Source of the DNA: Xanthobacter agilis
GTDB lineage: Bacteria > Pseudomonadota > Alphaproteobacteria > Rhizobiales > Xanthobacteraceae
Length of the DNA stretch: 64,000 nt
Assembly (NCBI RefSeq): GCF_021730435.1
Contig: NZ_JABWGX010000004.1
Coordinates: 124,001 to 188,000, forward strand
Direction of reading: 5' to 3'
Shown: positions 11,565 to 21,252 of the stretch, piece after piece
Layout: each line of letters starts with the position of its first letter
Position numbering within the stretch: position 1 is the stretch's first letter
Made by a program: the position numbers and the translations under genes
The notes under the pieces: model-generated
What the model saw: the letters and a program-made list of their open reading frames with translations, nothing else
What the model was told of the DNA's origin: nothing
Database searches by the model: none

Positions 11565-14519
11565 ATGTCGCGCGCGGAACAGAACGATATTTTCCTGAAT
11601 ACCTCCTTCCTCGATGGTGCCAATGCCGCCTGGATCGAGGACCTCTACGCCCGCTACGAGCAGGACCCGAGCTCGGTTGACGCCGAGTGGCAGAGCTTTT
11701 TCGCAGGTCTCAAGGACGATCCGGCCCAGGTGCTGGCGAACGCCCGCGGCGCGTCCTGGAAGCGGCCGAACTGGCCGCTGCACGCCAATGGCGAGCTGGT
11801 TTCGGCCATGGACGGCCAGTGGGCCGAGGTGGAGAAGCACGTCGGCGACAAGGTGAAGGCCAAGGCGCAGAAGGCGGGCGTGGAGCTTTCCGCCGCCGAT
11901 GTGCAGCAGGCCACCCGTGACAGCGTGAAGGCGCTGATGATGATCCGCGCCTATCGCATGCGCGGCCATCTGCATGCCAATCTCGATCCGCTCGGCCTCA
12001 CCCCGCCGCGCGAGGCACCGGAGCTGGACCCGGCGTCCTACGGCTTCTACGAGGCCGACCTCGACCGCAAGATCTTCATCGACCACGTCCTCGGCCTTGA
12101 ATTCGCGACCGTGCGCGAGATGCTGGCGATCCTGCGCCGCACCTATTGCTCGGACATCGGCGTCGAGTTCATGCACATCTCCTCGCCCGAGGAGAAGGCC
12201 TGGATCCAGGAGCGCATCGAGGGGCCGGACAAGGAGGTCACCTTCACCCGCGAGGGCAAGCGCGCCATCCTCAACAAGCTGGTGGAGGCCGAGGGCTTCG
12301 AGAAATATCTCGACGTCAAGTATACCGGCACCAAGCGCTTCGGCCTCGACGGCGGCGAGAGCCTGATTCCGGCGCTGGAGCAGATCATCAAGCGCGGCGG
12401 CAATCTCGGCCTCAAGGAGATCGTGTTCGGCATGGCCCATCGCGGCCGCCTGAACGTGCTGACCCAGGTGATGGGCAAGCCCCACCGGGCGCTGTTCCAC
12501 GAGTTCAAGGGCGGTTCCTGGGCCCCCGACGACGTGGAGGGCTCGGGCGATGTGAAGTACCATCTTGGTGCATCGTCCGACCGCGAGTTCGACAACAACA
12601 AGGTCCACCTGTCGCTGACCGCCAACCCGTCGCACCTGGAGATCGTCGATCCGGTGGTGCTCGGCAAGGCCCGCGCGAAGCAGGACCAGTGGGGCGACAC
12701 CGAGCGGGTGAAGGTTCTGCCGCTCATCCTGCACGGCGACGCCGCCTTCGCGGGTCAGGGCGTGGTGGCCGAGTGCCTCGGCCTGTCGGGTCTGAAGGGG
12801 CACCGCACCGGCGGTTCGCTGCACTTCATCATCAACAATCAGATCGGCTTCACCACCAATCCGCGCTATTCGCGCTCCTCGCCCTATCCGTCCGACGTGG
12901 CGAAGATGATCGAGGCGCCGATCTTGCACTGCAACGGCGATGATCCGGAAGCGGTGGTGTTCTGCGCCAAGGTGGCCATCGAGTTCCGCCAGCGGTTCCA
13001 CAAGCCGGTGGTCATCGACATGTTCTGCTACCGCCGCTTCGGCCACAACGAAGGCGACGAGCCGTCCTTCACCCAGCCGAAGATGTACAAGGTGATCCGC
13101 CAGCACCCGAGCGTGCTGGAACTGTACGGCAAGAAGCTGGAAGCCGAGGGCGTGGTCACCGCCGGCGAGCTCGACACCATGCGCGCCGCCTGGCGCGAGC
13201 GCCTGGAGGCCGAGTACGAAGCCGGCCAGGCCTACAAGCCCAACAAGGCCGATTGGCTCGACGGCCGCTGGGCCGGTTTCAAGGCGGCCCAGGAGAGCGA
13301 TGATCCGCGCCGCGGCAACACCGGCGTCCCGGTGGATCTGCTGAAGAGCATCGGCGACAAGATCACCACCGTGCCGGAGGGCTTCAAGGTCCACCGCACC
13401 ATCCAGCGCTTCCTCGACAACCGCAAGAAGGCGATCGAGGACGGCGTGGGCATCGACTGGGCGACTGGCGAGGCGCTGGCCTTCTCCAGCCTGCTGCTGG
13501 AAGGCCATCCGGTGCGCTTCAGCGGACAGGACGTGGAGCGCGGTACTTTCTCCCAGCGCCATTCGGTGCTGCTCGACCAGGAGACCGAGGCCCGCTACAA
13601 GCCGTTCAACCACCTCTCCGACACCCAGGCCAAATACGAGGTCATCAATTCGATGCTCTCGGAAGAGGCGGTGCTGGGCTTCGAGTACGGTTATACCCTC
13701 TCCGAGCCCAACACGCTGGTGCTGTGGGAGGCGCAGTTCGGCGACTTCGCCAATGGCGCCCAGGTGGTGTTCGACCAGTTCATTTCCTCGGGCGAGCGCA
13801 AGTGGCTGCGCATGAGCGGCCTCGTGTGCCTGTTGCCGCACGGCTATGAGGGCCAGGGGCCGGAGCACTCTTCCGCCCGCCTGGAGCGCTACCTCCAGCT
13901 CTGCGCCGAGGACAACATGCAGGTGGCGAACTGCACCACCCCGGCCAACTACTTCCACATTCTGCGCCGGCAGCTGAACCGCGAGTTCAGGAAGCCGCTC
14001 ATCCTGATGACGCCCAAGTCCCTGCTGCGTCACAAGAAGGCGGTGTCGCGCCTGGACGATATGGTGGCCGGCACCTCGTTCCACCGCGTGTTGTGGGACG
14101 ATGCCCAGTCGCATCCGGACGTGGCCGGCGTGACGCTGGTGCCGGATGAGAAGATCCGTCGGGTCGTGCTCACCACCGGCAAGGTCTATTACGACCTCCT
14201 CGAGGAGCGCGAGAAGCGCGGCGTCAACGACGTCTACCTGATGCGCGTGGAGCAGCTCTATCCGTTCCCGCTGAAGACGCTGGTTCAGGAGCTGTCCCGC
14301 TTCAAGAACGCGGAAGTGGTGTGGTGCCAGGAAGAGCCGAAGAACCAGGGGTCTTGGTTCTTCGTTCAGCCCTACCTGGAATGGGTGCTGGAGCAGGCGG
14401 GCGGGGTGGCCAAGCGGCCGCGCTATGCCGGCCGTCCGGCGTCCGCCGCCACCGCCACCGGCCTCATGTCCAAGCACATGGCGCAGCTCAAGGCCTTCCT
14501 CGAAGAAGCCCTGGGCTGA
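11565..14519 (+). CDS. sucA: 2-oxoglutarate dehydrogenase E1 component
   Basis: Thiamine-diphosphate-dependent decarboxylase of the 2-oxoglutarate dehydrogenase complex. The length of 984 residues is typical for alphaproteobacteria. It starts MSRAEQNDIFLNTSFLDGAN, has GMAHRGRLNVL, the TPP-binding HGDAAFAGQGVVAECL, the FCYRRFGHNEGDEP segment, and a C-terminal transketolase-like domain with GYEGQGPEHSSARLERYLQL. The frame is open to 11337, but the family N terminus begins at 11565, preceded by GGGAAGAC. The yciI-like gene follows 9 bp after its stop, and sucB comes after that. Confidence 0.97.
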   Translation: MSRAEQNDIFLNTSFLDGANAAWIEDLYARYEQDPSSVDAEWQSFFAGLKDDPAQVLANARGASWKRPNWPLHANGELVSAMDGQWAEVEKHVGDKVKAKAQKAGVELSAADVQQATRDSVKALMMIRAYRMRGHLHANLDPLGLTPPREAPELDPASYGFYEADLDRKIFIDHVLGLEFATVREMLAILRRTYCSDIGVEFMHISSPEEKAWIQERIEGPDKEVTFTREGKRAILNKLVEAEGFEKYLDVKYTGTKRFGLDGGESLIPALEQIIKRGGNLGLKEIVFGMAHRGRLNVLTQVMGKPHRALFHEFKGGSWAPDDVEGSGDVKYHLGASSDREFDNNKVHLSLTANPSHLEIVDPVVLGKARAKQDQWGDTERVKVLPLILHGDAAFAGQGVVAECLGLSGLKGHRTGGSLHFIINNQIGFTTNPRYSRSSPYPSDVAKMIEAPILHCNGDDPEAVVFCAKVAIEFRQRFHKPVVIDMFCYRRFGHNEGDEPSFTQPKMYKVIRQHPSVLELYGKKLEAEGVVTAGELDTMRAAWRERLEAEYEAGQAYKPNKADWLDGRWAGFKAAQESDDPRRGNTGVPVDLLKSIGDKITTVPEGFKVHRTIQRFLDNRKKAIEDGVGIDWATGEALAFSSLLLEGHPVRFSGQDVERGTFSQRHSVLLDQETEARYKPFNHLSDTQAKYEVINSMLSEEAVLGFEYGYTLSEPNTLVLWEAQFGDFANGAQVVFDQFISSGERKWLRMSGLVCLLPHGYEGQGPEHSSARLERYLQLCAEDNMQVANCTTPANYFHILRRQLNREFRKPLILMTPKSLLRHKKAVSRLDDMVAGTSFHRVLWDDAQSHPDVAGVTLVPDEKIRRVVLTTGKVYYDLLEEREKRGVNDVYLMRVEQLYPFPLKTLVQELSRFKNAEVVWCQEEPKNQGSWFFVQPYLEWVLEQAGGVAKRPRYAGRPASAATATGLMSKHMAQLKAFLEEALG

Positions 14520-14528
14520 GGCGGATCC

Positions 14529-14849
14529 GTGCCGCACTTCCTGTTGCGCCTCACCCCGCCGCGCGCCTCGTTTCCGAGCGATGCGCGCCCGGCGGAGCTT
14601 GATGCCATGGTCGCCCACGGCGCCTTCTGGCAAGGCGAGGCCGATGCCGGCCGCGCGCTTGCGGTGGGGCCGGTGGCGGACCCGGACGGCATCTGGGGGC
14701 TGGCGCTGGTGGAGGTGGCGGACGAAGCCGAGGCCCGCGCGCTTGCCGCGCGTGATCCCGTCATCGGGGCGGATCTCGGCTTCACCTATGGGGTGATGCC
14801 CCTGTTGTCGCTCATCACCGGCCGGGCCGATGGTCCGGCCGCCGATTGA
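14529..14849 (+). CDS. YciI-family protein
   Basis: A 106-residue small protein resembling the YciI/YCII family (ferredoxin-like fold, function usually unknown): PHFLLRLTPPRASFP, a conserved-type His in DAMVAHGAFWQ, and AVGPVADPDGIWGLALVEVADEAEARALAARDPV. It starts with GTG 9 bp after sucA and is probably translated from the same message. It sits inside the 2-oxoglutarate dehydrogenase operon between sucA and sucB, which is unusual. Any link to that complex is speculative. Confidence 0.75.
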   Translation: MPHFLLRLTPPRASFPSDARPAELDAMVAHGAFWQGEADAGRALAVGPVADPDGIWGLALVEVADEAEARALAARDPVIGADLGFTYGVMPLLSLITGRADGPAAD

Positions 14850-14884
14850 CTATCCGCGGCCGGGCTCCGGCTTCGGCTTCATAA

Positions 14885-14983
14885 GATGTGCCGGGGGTGT
14901 CCGGCATCCGAGTTTCGCGAGATGTGCCGGGAAGGCCCGGCATCTGAGTTTCACATGATGTGCCGGGAAGGCCCGGCACATGC
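14885..14983. repeat. Three 36-bp tandem hairpin repeats before sucB
   Basis: Units begin at 14885, 14921 and 14957 (exact 36-bp period), each starting GATGTGCCGGG and containing an inverted repeat of the type TGCCGGGAAGGCCCGGCA. Units 2 and 3 are nearly identical; unit 1 is diverged in the loop. The array ends about 39 bp before the sucB start and would place three stacked hairpins in the mRNA leader. Confidence 0.85.
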
Positions 14984-15021
14984 CGACATTTGAGGGAGGC
15001 CCCACAACAGGGGCGAACACC

Positions 15022-16233
15022 ATGGCGACCGAGATCCGCGTACCCACTCTGGGCGAGTCCGTGACGGAAGCGACCATCGGCAAGTGGTTCAAGAAGCCCG
15101 GCGAGGCCGTGAAGGCCGACGAGCCCATCGTCGAGCTGGAGACCGACAAGGTCACCGTCGAGGTGCCCGCTCCGGCGGCCGGCGTGCTCGCCGAGATCAT
15201 CGCCAAGGACGGCGATACCGTGGGTGTCGGCGCCCTGCTCGGTTCCATCACCGAAGGCGCCGGCGCGTCCGCGGTCGCCCCGGCCGCGGTGGCGCCCGCT
15301 CCGGCGCCCGTCGCCGCCCCGGCTCCGGCCGCGGCCGCCGCCCCGGTCGCGGGTGGCGCCAACGGCCCGGCGGTGGCCCGCATCGCCGCCGAGACCGGCC
15401 TCAACCCGGCGGCCGTTTCCGGCACCGGCAAGGATGGCCGTGTCACCAAGGGCGACATCCTCGCCGCCGTCGCCTCGGGCGTTCCGGCCGCCGCTCCGGC
15501 CGCGCCGCGCGCCCCGTCGACCCCGGTGGACGCCGCCCGCGAGGAGCGGGTGAAGATGACCAAGCTGCGGCAGACCATCGCCCGCCGCCTGAAGGACGCG
15601 CAGAACACCGCCGCCATGCTCACCACGTTCAACGACGTGGACATGTCCGGCGTGATGGGCCTGCGCGCCCAATACAAGGACGCGTTCGAGAAGAAGCACG
15701 GCACCAAGCTCGGCTTCATGGGCTTCTTCACCAAGGCGGTGATCGCGGCCCTCAAGGACCTGCCCGCGGTGAACGCCGAAATCGACGGCACCGACCTCGT
15801 CTACAAGAACTACTACAACATCGGCATCGCGGTCGGCACCGAGAAGGGCCTCGTGGTCCCGGTGGTGCGCGACGCCGACAAGCTCTCCATCTCCGACATC
15901 GAGAAGCAGATCGCCGGTTATGGCCGCAAGGCGCGTGACGGCAAGCTCGGCATCGAAGACATGCAGGGCGGCACCTTCACCATCACCAACGGCGGCATCT
16001 ACGGCTCGCTGATGTCCACCCCGATCCTCAACGCGCCGCAGTCGGGCATCCTCGGCATGCACCGCATCGAGGAGCGCCCGGTGGTGGTGAAGGGCCAGAT
16101 CGTCATCCGCCCGATGATGTATCTCGCCCTGTCCTACGATCACCGGATCGTCGACGGCCGCGAAGCCGTGACCTTCCTGGTGCGCGTGAAGGAGACCCTG
16201 GAAGACCCGGCGCGCCTCGTGCTGGATCTGTGA
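15022..16233 (+). CDS. sucB: Dihydrolipoamide succinyltransferase (E2)
   Basis: Core of the 2-oxoglutarate dehydrogenase complex; moves succinyl groups from E1 to CoA through a lipoyl arm. The 403-residue protein has an N-terminal lipoyl domain with the modified lysine in [12 protein letters not shown] (about residue 43). An Ala/Pro linker follows, then a peripheral subunit-binding domain ([32 protein letters not shown]) and a catalytic domain ending in the [14 protein letters not shown] motif. One lipoyl domain is normal for SucB. The start at 15022 gives [14 protein letters not shown]; the weak start context may be offset by the upstream hairpin repeats. Confidence 0.96.
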   Translation: MATEIRVPTLGESVTEATIGKWFKKPGEAVKADEPIVELETDKVTVEVPAPAAGVLAEIIAKDGDTVGVGALLGSITEGAGASAVAPAAVAPAPAPVAAPAPAAAAAPVAGGANGPAVARIAAETGLNPAAVSGTGKDGRVTKGDILAAVASGVPAAAPAAPRAPSTPVDAAREERVKMTKLRQTIARRLKDAQNTAAMLTTFNDVDMSGVMGLRAQYKDAFEKKHGTKLGFMGFFTKAVIAALKDLPAVNAEIDGTDLVYKNYYNIGIAVGTEKGLVVPVVRDADKLSISDIEKQIAGYGRKARDGKLGIEDMQGGTFTITNGGIYGSLMSTPILNAPQSGILGMHRIEERPVVVKGQIVIRPMMYLALSYDHRIVDGREAVTFLVRVKETLEDPARLVLDL

Positions 16234-16310
16234 TCGCAACGGACCTGTGAGCGGACCGGGGGCACGGCCAGCCGCGCCCCCGCAATCCCGCGCCGACCGG
16301 GAGCCCCGCC

Positions 16311-16958
16311 ATGGTGAGCCACCTTTCGCAATATCTGACCCTGATGGCGGTGTTCGCGCTGGCGGCCGTCGCTCCGGGGCCGGATTTCGCCATGGTGGTG
16401 CGCCAGAGCGTGGTTCATGGCCGGCGCGCGGGCCTTTTCACCAGTGCCGGGATCGGCATCGCGCTGTTGTTCCACGCCAGCTACACGCTGGCGGGTGTCG
16501 GCGTGCTGGTGGCCCATTCGCTGACCGCCTTCACCGTCCTCAAGTGGGCCGGGGCGGCCTATCTCGTTTATGTGGGGGTCAAGACCCTGGGGGCGCCCGC
16601 ACCCGTTGGGCTGCATTGCGAAGGTGAGGACCGCGCGGCGCCGGCGATCTCGGATCGGCGCAGCTTCGCCCTCGGTTTCCTCACCAACATCCTGAACCCC
16701 AAGGCGGTGCTGTTTTTCCTGTCGCTGTTCGGCAGCGTGGTCAGCGCCGATACCCCGCTTGCCGTCCAGGGCGGCTATGCCCTGTCCATGGCCGTGTTCG
16801 CCGTCTGCTGGTTCACGGTCGTCACCTTCTTCTTCACCGGGCGGGCCGTGCGTGACGGTCTTGCCCGCTTCGGCCGCTGGTTCAACCGGATCACCGGCGC
16901 GCTCCTTGTCGGCCTCGGCATCCGGATCGCTCTGCAAAGGGCCACCATGGTGCCCTGA
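16311..16958 (+). CDS. LysE/RhtB-family exporter
   Basis: A 215-residue membrane protein with about six hydrophobic helices, matching the LysE/RhtB amino-acid export family: [23 protein letters not shown] with the signature PGPDF near residue 23, and [18 protein letters not shown] near 123. The substrate is not predictable. It lies between sucB and lpd (77 bp and 37 bp gaps), so it is probably carried on the same transcript even though its function is unrelated. Confidence 0.88.
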   Translation: MVSHLSQYLTLMAVFALAAVAPGPDFAMVVRQSVVHGRRAGLFTSAGIGIALLFHASYTLAGVGVLVAHSLTAFTVLKWAGAAYLVYVGVKTLGAPAPVGLHCEGEDRAAPAISDRRSFALGFLTNILNPKAVLFFLSLFGSVVSADTPLAVQGGYALSMAVFAVCWFTVVTFFFTGRAVRDGLARFGRWFNRITGALLVGLGIRIALQRATMVP

Positions 16959-16995
16959 GGCGGGCGCGGCGGCCTCTCACATCGAGGAAAGTCTC

Positions 16996-18399
16996 ATGTC
17001 CTACGATCTCATCATCATCGGCACCGGCCCCGGCGGCTATGTGGCGGCCATCCGCGCCGCCCAGCTCGGCCTGAAGGTGGCGGTCTGCGAGAAGCGCGGC
17101 ACCCATGGCGGCACCTGCCTGAACGTCGGCTGCATTCCCTCCAAGGCCCTGCTCTACGCTTCCGAATTCTTCGAGGAAGCCGGCCACAAGTTCGCCGAGA
17201 TGGGCATCGGCGTTTCCGCGCCCAAGCTCGACCTGAAGGCGATGCTCGCGTTCAAGGAGCGCGGCGTGGATGGCAATGTGAAGGGCGTCGAGTTCCTGCT
17301 GAAGAAGAACAAGGTCGACGTCTACATGGGCGTCGCGAAGATCCTGGCCCCCGGCAAGGTCGAGGTGACGCTGAACGCCGACGGCAAGGTCGAGACCCTG
17401 GAGACGAAGAACATCCTCATCGCCACCGGCTCGGACGTGGCGCCGCTGCCGGGCGTGACCATCGACGAGAAGCGCATCGTCTCCTCCACCGGCGCGCTGT
17501 CGCTGGACAAGGTGCCGGGCAAGCTGGTGGTGGTCGGCGCCGGCGTCATCGGCCTGGAGCTCGGCTCCGTGTGGCGGCGCCTCGGCGCTCAGGTGACGGT
17601 GGTGGAATTCCTGGACCGCATCCTGCCCGGCATGGATGGCGAGGTGGCCCGCTCGTTCCAGCGCATCCTGGAAAAGCAGGGCTTCGCCTTCAAGCTCGGC
17701 ACCAAGGTGACGGGCGTGGACAGCTCGGGCAAGACCCTCAAGGTGTCGGTGGAGCCCGCCGCCGGCGGTGCCGCCGAGGTGCTGGAGGCGGATGTGGTGC
17801 TGGTCGCCATCGGCCGTATTCCCTTCACCGCCGGCCTCGGCCTTGAAGAGGTGGGCGTGGCGAAGGACCCCAAGGGCCGGGTCGTCACCGACGCGCACTT
17901 CGCGACCTCGGTGCCCGGCATCTACGCCATCGGCGACGTGATCGCCGGCCCCATGCTCGCCCACAAGGCCGAAGACGAGGGCGTGGCCTGCGCCGAGATG
18001 CTGGCGGGCAAGGCCGGCCATGTGAACTACGATGTCATCCCCGGCGTGGTCTACACCTTCCCCGAGGTGGCCTCGGTGGGCAAGACCGAGGATGAGCTGA
18101 AGGCGGCGGGCGTGGCTTACAAGGTCGGCAAGTTCCCCTTCACCGCCAACGGCCGCACCAAGGTGAACAACACCACCGACGGCTTCGTGAAGATCCTGGC
18201 CGATGCGGTCACGGATCGGGTGCTGGGCGCCCACATCATCGGCCCCGAGGCCGGCGAGATGATCCACGAATGCGCGGTGCTGATGGAGTTCGCCGGTTCG
18301 TCCGAGGACCTCGCCCGCACCTGCCACGCTCACCCGACCCGCTCCGAGGCGGTGAAGGAAGCGGCCATGGCGGTGGAAAAGCGCGCCATCCATATGTGA
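16996..18399 (+). CDS. lpd: Dihydrolipoamide dehydrogenase (E3)
   Basis: FAD enzyme that reoxidises lipoyl groups with NAD. The 467 residues carry the FAD-binding [17 protein letters not shown], the redox disulfide in [16 protein letters not shown], the NAD-binding [15 protein letters not shown] and the C-terminal [10 protein letters not shown] with the catalytic His-Glu pair. The start at 16996 has GAGGAAA upstream. It is the last gene of the 2-oxoglutarate dehydrogenase set here and is presumably the E3 of that complex. No good forward terminator is visible after it. Confidence 0.97.
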   Translation: MSYDLIIIGTGPGGYVAAIRAAQLGLKVAVCEKRGTHGGTCLNVGCIPSKALLYASEFFEEAGHKFAEMGIGVSAPKLDLKAMLAFKERGVDGNVKGVEFLLKKNKVDVYMGVAKILAPGKVEVTLNADGKVETLETKNILIATGSDVAPLPGVTIDEKRIVSSTGALSLDKVPGKLVVVGAGVIGLELGSVWRRLGAQVTVVEFLDRILPGMDGEVARSFQRILEKQGFAFKLGTKVTGVDSSGKTLKVSVEPAAGGAAEVLEADVVLVAIGRIPFTAGLGLEEVGVAKDPKGRVVTDAHFATSVPGIYAIGDVIAGPMLAHKAEDEGVACAEMLAGKAGHVNYDVIPGVVYTFPEVASVGKTEDELKAAGVAYKVGKFPFTANGRTKVNNTTDGFVKILADAVTDRVLGAHIIGPEAGEMIHECAVLMEFAGSSEDLARTCHAHPTRSEAVKEAAMAVEKRAIHM

Positions 18400-18454
18400 T
18401 CGCCGCGTCGCGGGGCCTGTCCCCGCGCCGGCCCTTCCGTTGCCGAGGCGCGGG

Positions 18455-18491
18455 CAAAAAAGAGCCCCTCGGGACGGGTGTCCGGAGGGGC
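18455..18491 (-). terminator. Rho-independent terminator, minus strand
   Basis: On the minus strand, GCCCCTC and GAGGGGC pair across a GC-rich loop and are followed by TCTTTTTT. It would stop leftward transcription from the VOC gene (ends at 18680) or protect lpd from antisense reading. Confidence 0.7.
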
Positions 18492-18600
18492 CTGGAGGAG
18501 GTCAGTCGGTCTATCGGCAGGGCCGATCGATCTGGGGAACATGGGGTGCTTCGGCTAACAAACCGTTGCCCTTCCCGCCGGATTCCGGTCCGGGCGCCCG

Positions 18601-18648
18601 CCGGCCCGCCGGCCCGCCGGCCCGCCGGCCCGCCGGCCCGCCGGCCCG
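18601..18648. repeat. Six tandem copies of an 8-bp unit (CCGGCCCG)
   Basis: A pure run of the octamer in the gap between lpd and the VOC gene. It is a simple-sequence repeat likely to vary in copy number. Confidence 0.9.
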
Positions 18649-18679
18649 CCCACCGGCGCTGGCTACCCGTCGGCTCCGG

Positions 18680-19114
18680 CTATCCGGCGGCATAGGTCAC
18701 GGCCTCGATCCGCCAGCCGTCGGGATCCTCGAGGAAGGCCGCGTAATAGCCCGCGCCATAGTGGGGGCGCGGACCCGGTGCGCCATTGTCGGTGCCGCCG
18801 TTGGCAAGGCCGGTGGCATGGAAGGCGTGAACCGCCGCGCGGTCCGGTGCCCAGAAGCACACATGAAAGCCCGGCGGGCAGGCGATGGGGCCGGGTCGCG
18901 CCTCGACCCAGAATGGCGCGGCGCCCGGCGTGCCCTCGGGCGCCGGCAGGGTGCCGGGCGGACCCCAGCAGGCGGAGGCGCCGGCGGGCTCCAATTCGTC
19001 CGCCACCTTGACCAGGCCGAGGGGGAACAGCACCGCGTTATAGAATGCGATGGCCCGCTTGAGGTCGGTGGTGCCGACCGACATGTGCTCGATAACGGGA
19101 CGCACCAGCGTCAT
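18680..19114 (-). CDS. VOC (glyoxalase/bleomycin resistance) superfamily protein
   Basis: A 144-residue cytosolic protein with the VOC fold: VIEHMSVGTTDLKRAIAFYNAVLFPLGL at the N terminus and AFLEDPDGWRIEAVTY at the C terminus, with the metal-type His and Glu positions present (IEHMSVG and RIEAVTY). The substrate is unknown. The frame is open upstream to 19255, but homology starts at the ATG at 19114, and the upstream part overlaps the dispersed element at 19186-19281. Transcribed leftwards toward the terminator at 18455-18491. Confidence 0.82.
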   Translation of the reverse strand: MTLVRPVIEHMSVGTTDLKRAIAFYNAVLFPLGLVKVADELEPAGASACWGPPGTLPAPEGTPGAAPFWVEARPGPIACPPGFHVCFWAPDRAAVHAFHATGLANGGTDNGAPGPRPHYGAGYYAAFLEDPDGWRIEAVTYAAG

Positions 19115-19185
19115 GGCGGTGTTTCTCCGGACTCCGACGGCAAGATGGCCGCGACTCCATGATACCATCGACTGTATCATCGGCT

Positions 19186-19281
19186 CTACCATCGGCCCTG
19201 GTCTTTGACCGGCGCCAAGAAGGTCGGTCCAGGCGCGGCCCGGACCAAGACTCATGGGTCAAACGCATGAGCCCGTGGCAT
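19186..19281 (+). repeat. MITE-like dispersed element, copy A (96 bp)
   Basis: Begins CTACCATCGG and ends TGGCAT. It shares the core TTTGACCGGCGCCAAG and downstream GC-rich region with copies B (19388-19489) and C (54897-54998). It is the most diverged of the three and lies upstream of the VOC gene. Confidence 0.75.
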
Positions 19282-19387
19282 GCGCCATCGGTGGCGCGAG
19301 ATGCCGCGGCTCTTGCGGGGACGATCACAGTCCCCGAGTTCTGACCGCGCGGGGAGGGCGCGCGGCGGTCAGCCGGCGATGGGTCTT

Positions 19388-19489
19388 ATACCATCGACCC
19401 TGCTCCTTGACCGGCGCCAAGCGGGTCCGCTCAGGCGCCGCGCGGGCTTGACCAAAGCCACGTGAGTCAAGCGCACAGGCCTTCGGTCT
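19388..19489 (+). repeat. MITE-like dispersed element, copy B (102 bp)
   Basis: Begins ATACCATCGA and ends in a decayed CGGTCT. It aligns along its length with copy C on the opposite strand (both 102 bp), for example CTCAGGCGCCGCGCGGGCT and GACCAAAGCC. It abuts the xerC stop codon (TAA of the minus-strand gene at 19489-19491), so the element end may supply that stop. Confidence 0.8.
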
Positions 19490-20466
19490 TACGCGCGCGG
19501 ATGGGCGGCGCGATAGGCGGCCATGAGGGCGGTGGCGTCCACCTCGGTATAGATCTGGGTGGTGGCGAGGGAGGCGTGGCCCAGCAATTCCTGAATGGCG
19601 CGCAGCTCGCCGCCCCGCGCCAGCAGATGGGTGGCGAAGGAATGGCGCAAGGCATGGGGCGTGGCGCTGTCCGGCAGGCCCAGGGCACCGCGCATGCGTT
19701 CGACCGCGAGCTGCACGATGCGCGGCGAGAGCGGGCCGCCCTTGGCGCCGCGAAAGAGCGGGGCTTCCGAGGTCAGCACATAGGGACAGAGCACCTTGTA
19801 GGCGGCGATGGCCTCCGCCACCGGCGCGATGAGCGGCACCATCCGGGTCTTGTTGCCCTTGCCGGTCACTGTGATCTGATCGGTTCCGGCCATGACGGTG
19901 CCGGCGGTGAGGGAGAGCGCCTCCGAGATACGCAGCCCGGCGCCATAGAGCAGGGCGATGACGGCGGCGTCGCGCGTCAGGATCCAGGGCGCGCGGTCCT
20001 CTCCGGCGCGGGTGGCGGGATCGGCGAGGGCGCGGGCGGCGGCGACGGAGACCGGCTTCGGCAGGCTTCTCGGCACCTTGGGGGCGCGCACGGCGGTGAG
20101 AGCGCCCACCTTGCCCTGTCCTTCCCGCTCCAGGTGGCGGGCGAAGGAGCGTGCGGCCGCGAGCAGGCGCACCAGGGTGCGGGGCGCCACCCCGTCCGCG
20201 CGGCGGGCGGCCAGCACCGCGCGCACGTCGGCCGGCGTCAATGCGGCGAGATCAGGCAGGGACGGTCGCCCGCCGAGATGCAGCGCGAGGCGCTGCAAGA
20301 CGGTGGCGAGGTCGCGGGCATAGGCTTCCAGCGTCTTTTGCGACAGGCGCCGCTCATGGGCGAGCCGGGCGAGCCAGGCTTCGGCGGCGGTGGCCACGTC
20401 CGGCGCGGCGGCCGCCAGCAGGGCATGGGTGGCGCGCGCGGCGCGATCCTTGTCGGTCATGGCCAT
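19489..20466 (-). CDS. xerC: Tyrosine recombinase XerC
   Basis: Site-specific recombinase that resolves chromosome dimers at dif together with XerD. The 325 residues show a SAM-like N-terminal domain (WLARLAHERRLSQKTLEAYARDL) and a catalytic domain. Catalytic residues are visible in YGAGLRISEALSL (Arg), GKGNKTRMVPL (Lys), HALRHSFATHLLARGG (His, Arg), LLGHASLATTQIYT (His, Tyr). The start is the ATG at 20466 (MAMTDK); the open frame upstream to 20721 is non-homologous. It is divergent from an unknown gene at 20689 across 222 bp. The 3' end touches dispersed element copy B. Confidence 0.92.
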   Translation of the reverse strand: MAMTDKDRAARATHALLAAAAPDVATAAEAWLARLAHERRLSQKTLEAYARDLATVLQRLALHLGGRPSLPDLAALTPADVRAVLAARRADGVAPRTLVRLLAAARSFARHLEREGQGKVGALTAVRAPKVPRSLPKPVSVAAARALADPATRAGEDRAPWILTRDAAVIALLYGAGLRISEALSLTAGTVMAGTDQITVTGKGNKTRMVPLIAPVAEAIAAYKVLCPYVLTSEAPLFRGAKGGPLSPRIVQLAVERMRGALGLPDSATPHALRHSFATHLLARGGELRAIQELLGHASLATTQIYTEVDATALMAAYRAAHPRA

Positions 20467-20688
20467 GGCGGCAGCCTCCCGCTGCGCTGGGATGGGGCAT
20501 CTCTGTCCGGCGCGAAGGTCCGGCGTGATGCCCAGAGTGCGCGCGCGGACGTTGCCATTTCGCTCATGCTGTCGCGAAATCGGCAAGCGCGCGGTCCTGA
20601 ACTTGCATCGTGAGTGCGTCGTCGGATCCCGTCGCGCGTCGCGACCGAGGGGTCGTGTCCGGCCGCAGCGAAAGCGAGACAGGAACCC

Positions 20689-21171
20689 ATGCCGGTCGAT
20701 TTCAGCCGCCCCATGCACCAATGGCTACCCACCCTGACCTATGCGGGGTTCCAGCCGGGCCTGCCCGACCTGGTGCTGGGCCGCCTGCCGGAACCGGTCT
20801 CCATCGCGGTGGGCCGGGCCTACAAGGGGTGGATCGTGGAGAGCGAGGCCGAGCGCGCTGCGCTCGCGGATGCGCTCGATCGCCCCATTCCCCAGCCGGA
20901 GCCGGGCCGGCTTCATTTCAAGTCCGGGCCTGATGCCGCGTGCGCGGCGCCGTCGGAGGGGCCGTGCTTCCTTGCCCTGTACACGCCGCCGTCGGAGGGG
21001 TGGCCGTTCCTGGTGCTGTCGGCCTGGCCGGCGGATCGGGCGCGGCGCACCCGCATCCAGCGTGATCGCTACATCTGGGAAACCTTCGCGCAGAAGGCGG
21101 CGGCGCTGGCCGAACTCGAGCGGCTTTCGCCCTTGCTGCCGGATGCACCGGTGTTGCGACAGCCCGGCTGA
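20689..21171 (+). CDS. Hypothetical protein, about 160 residues
   Basis: I do not recognise a family. The product begins MPVDFSRPMHQWLPTLTYAG and is a soluble, Pro/Leu/Ala-rich protein with several Trp residues (GWPFLVLSAWPADRARRTR, YIWETFAQKAAALAELERL) and no signal peptide or membrane helix. The start at 20689 has AGGAA 4 bases upstream; an earlier in-frame ATG at 20614 is less likely. Codon use is like its neighbours, so it is probably a real gene. It lies between divergent xerC and murJ, 81 bp before the latter. Confidence 0.65.
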   Translation: MPVDFSRPMHQWLPTLTYAGFQPGLPDLVLGRLPEPVSIAVGRAYKGWIVESEAERAALADALDRPIPQPEPGRLHFKSGPDAACAAPSEGPCFLALYTPPSEGWPFLVLSAWPADRARRTRIQRDRYIWETFAQKAAALAELERLSPLLPDAPVLRQPG

Positions 21172-21252
21172 TCGGGCCGCGGGCGCCGAACCCTCGCGGG
21201 ATGCGGCGGCGCGGCTCTCGACATCGGCCGAGGCCGCAGGCATAGCGGGGTC

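Noticed and set aside
11385-14633. A 1082-codon minus-strand frame opposite sucA
   Set aside because: Shadow of a strongly GC3-biased gene: His/Arg/Leu-rich, no family, and sucA is certain.
14885-14983. Three 36-bp repeats as a CRISPR array
   Set aside because: The units are directly adjacent with no spacers and are hairpins; no cas genes are present.
14850-16239. Minus-strand frame with 12-residue repeats opposite sucB
   Set aside because: The repeats come from the 36-bp DNA array; the rest is a shadow of sucB.
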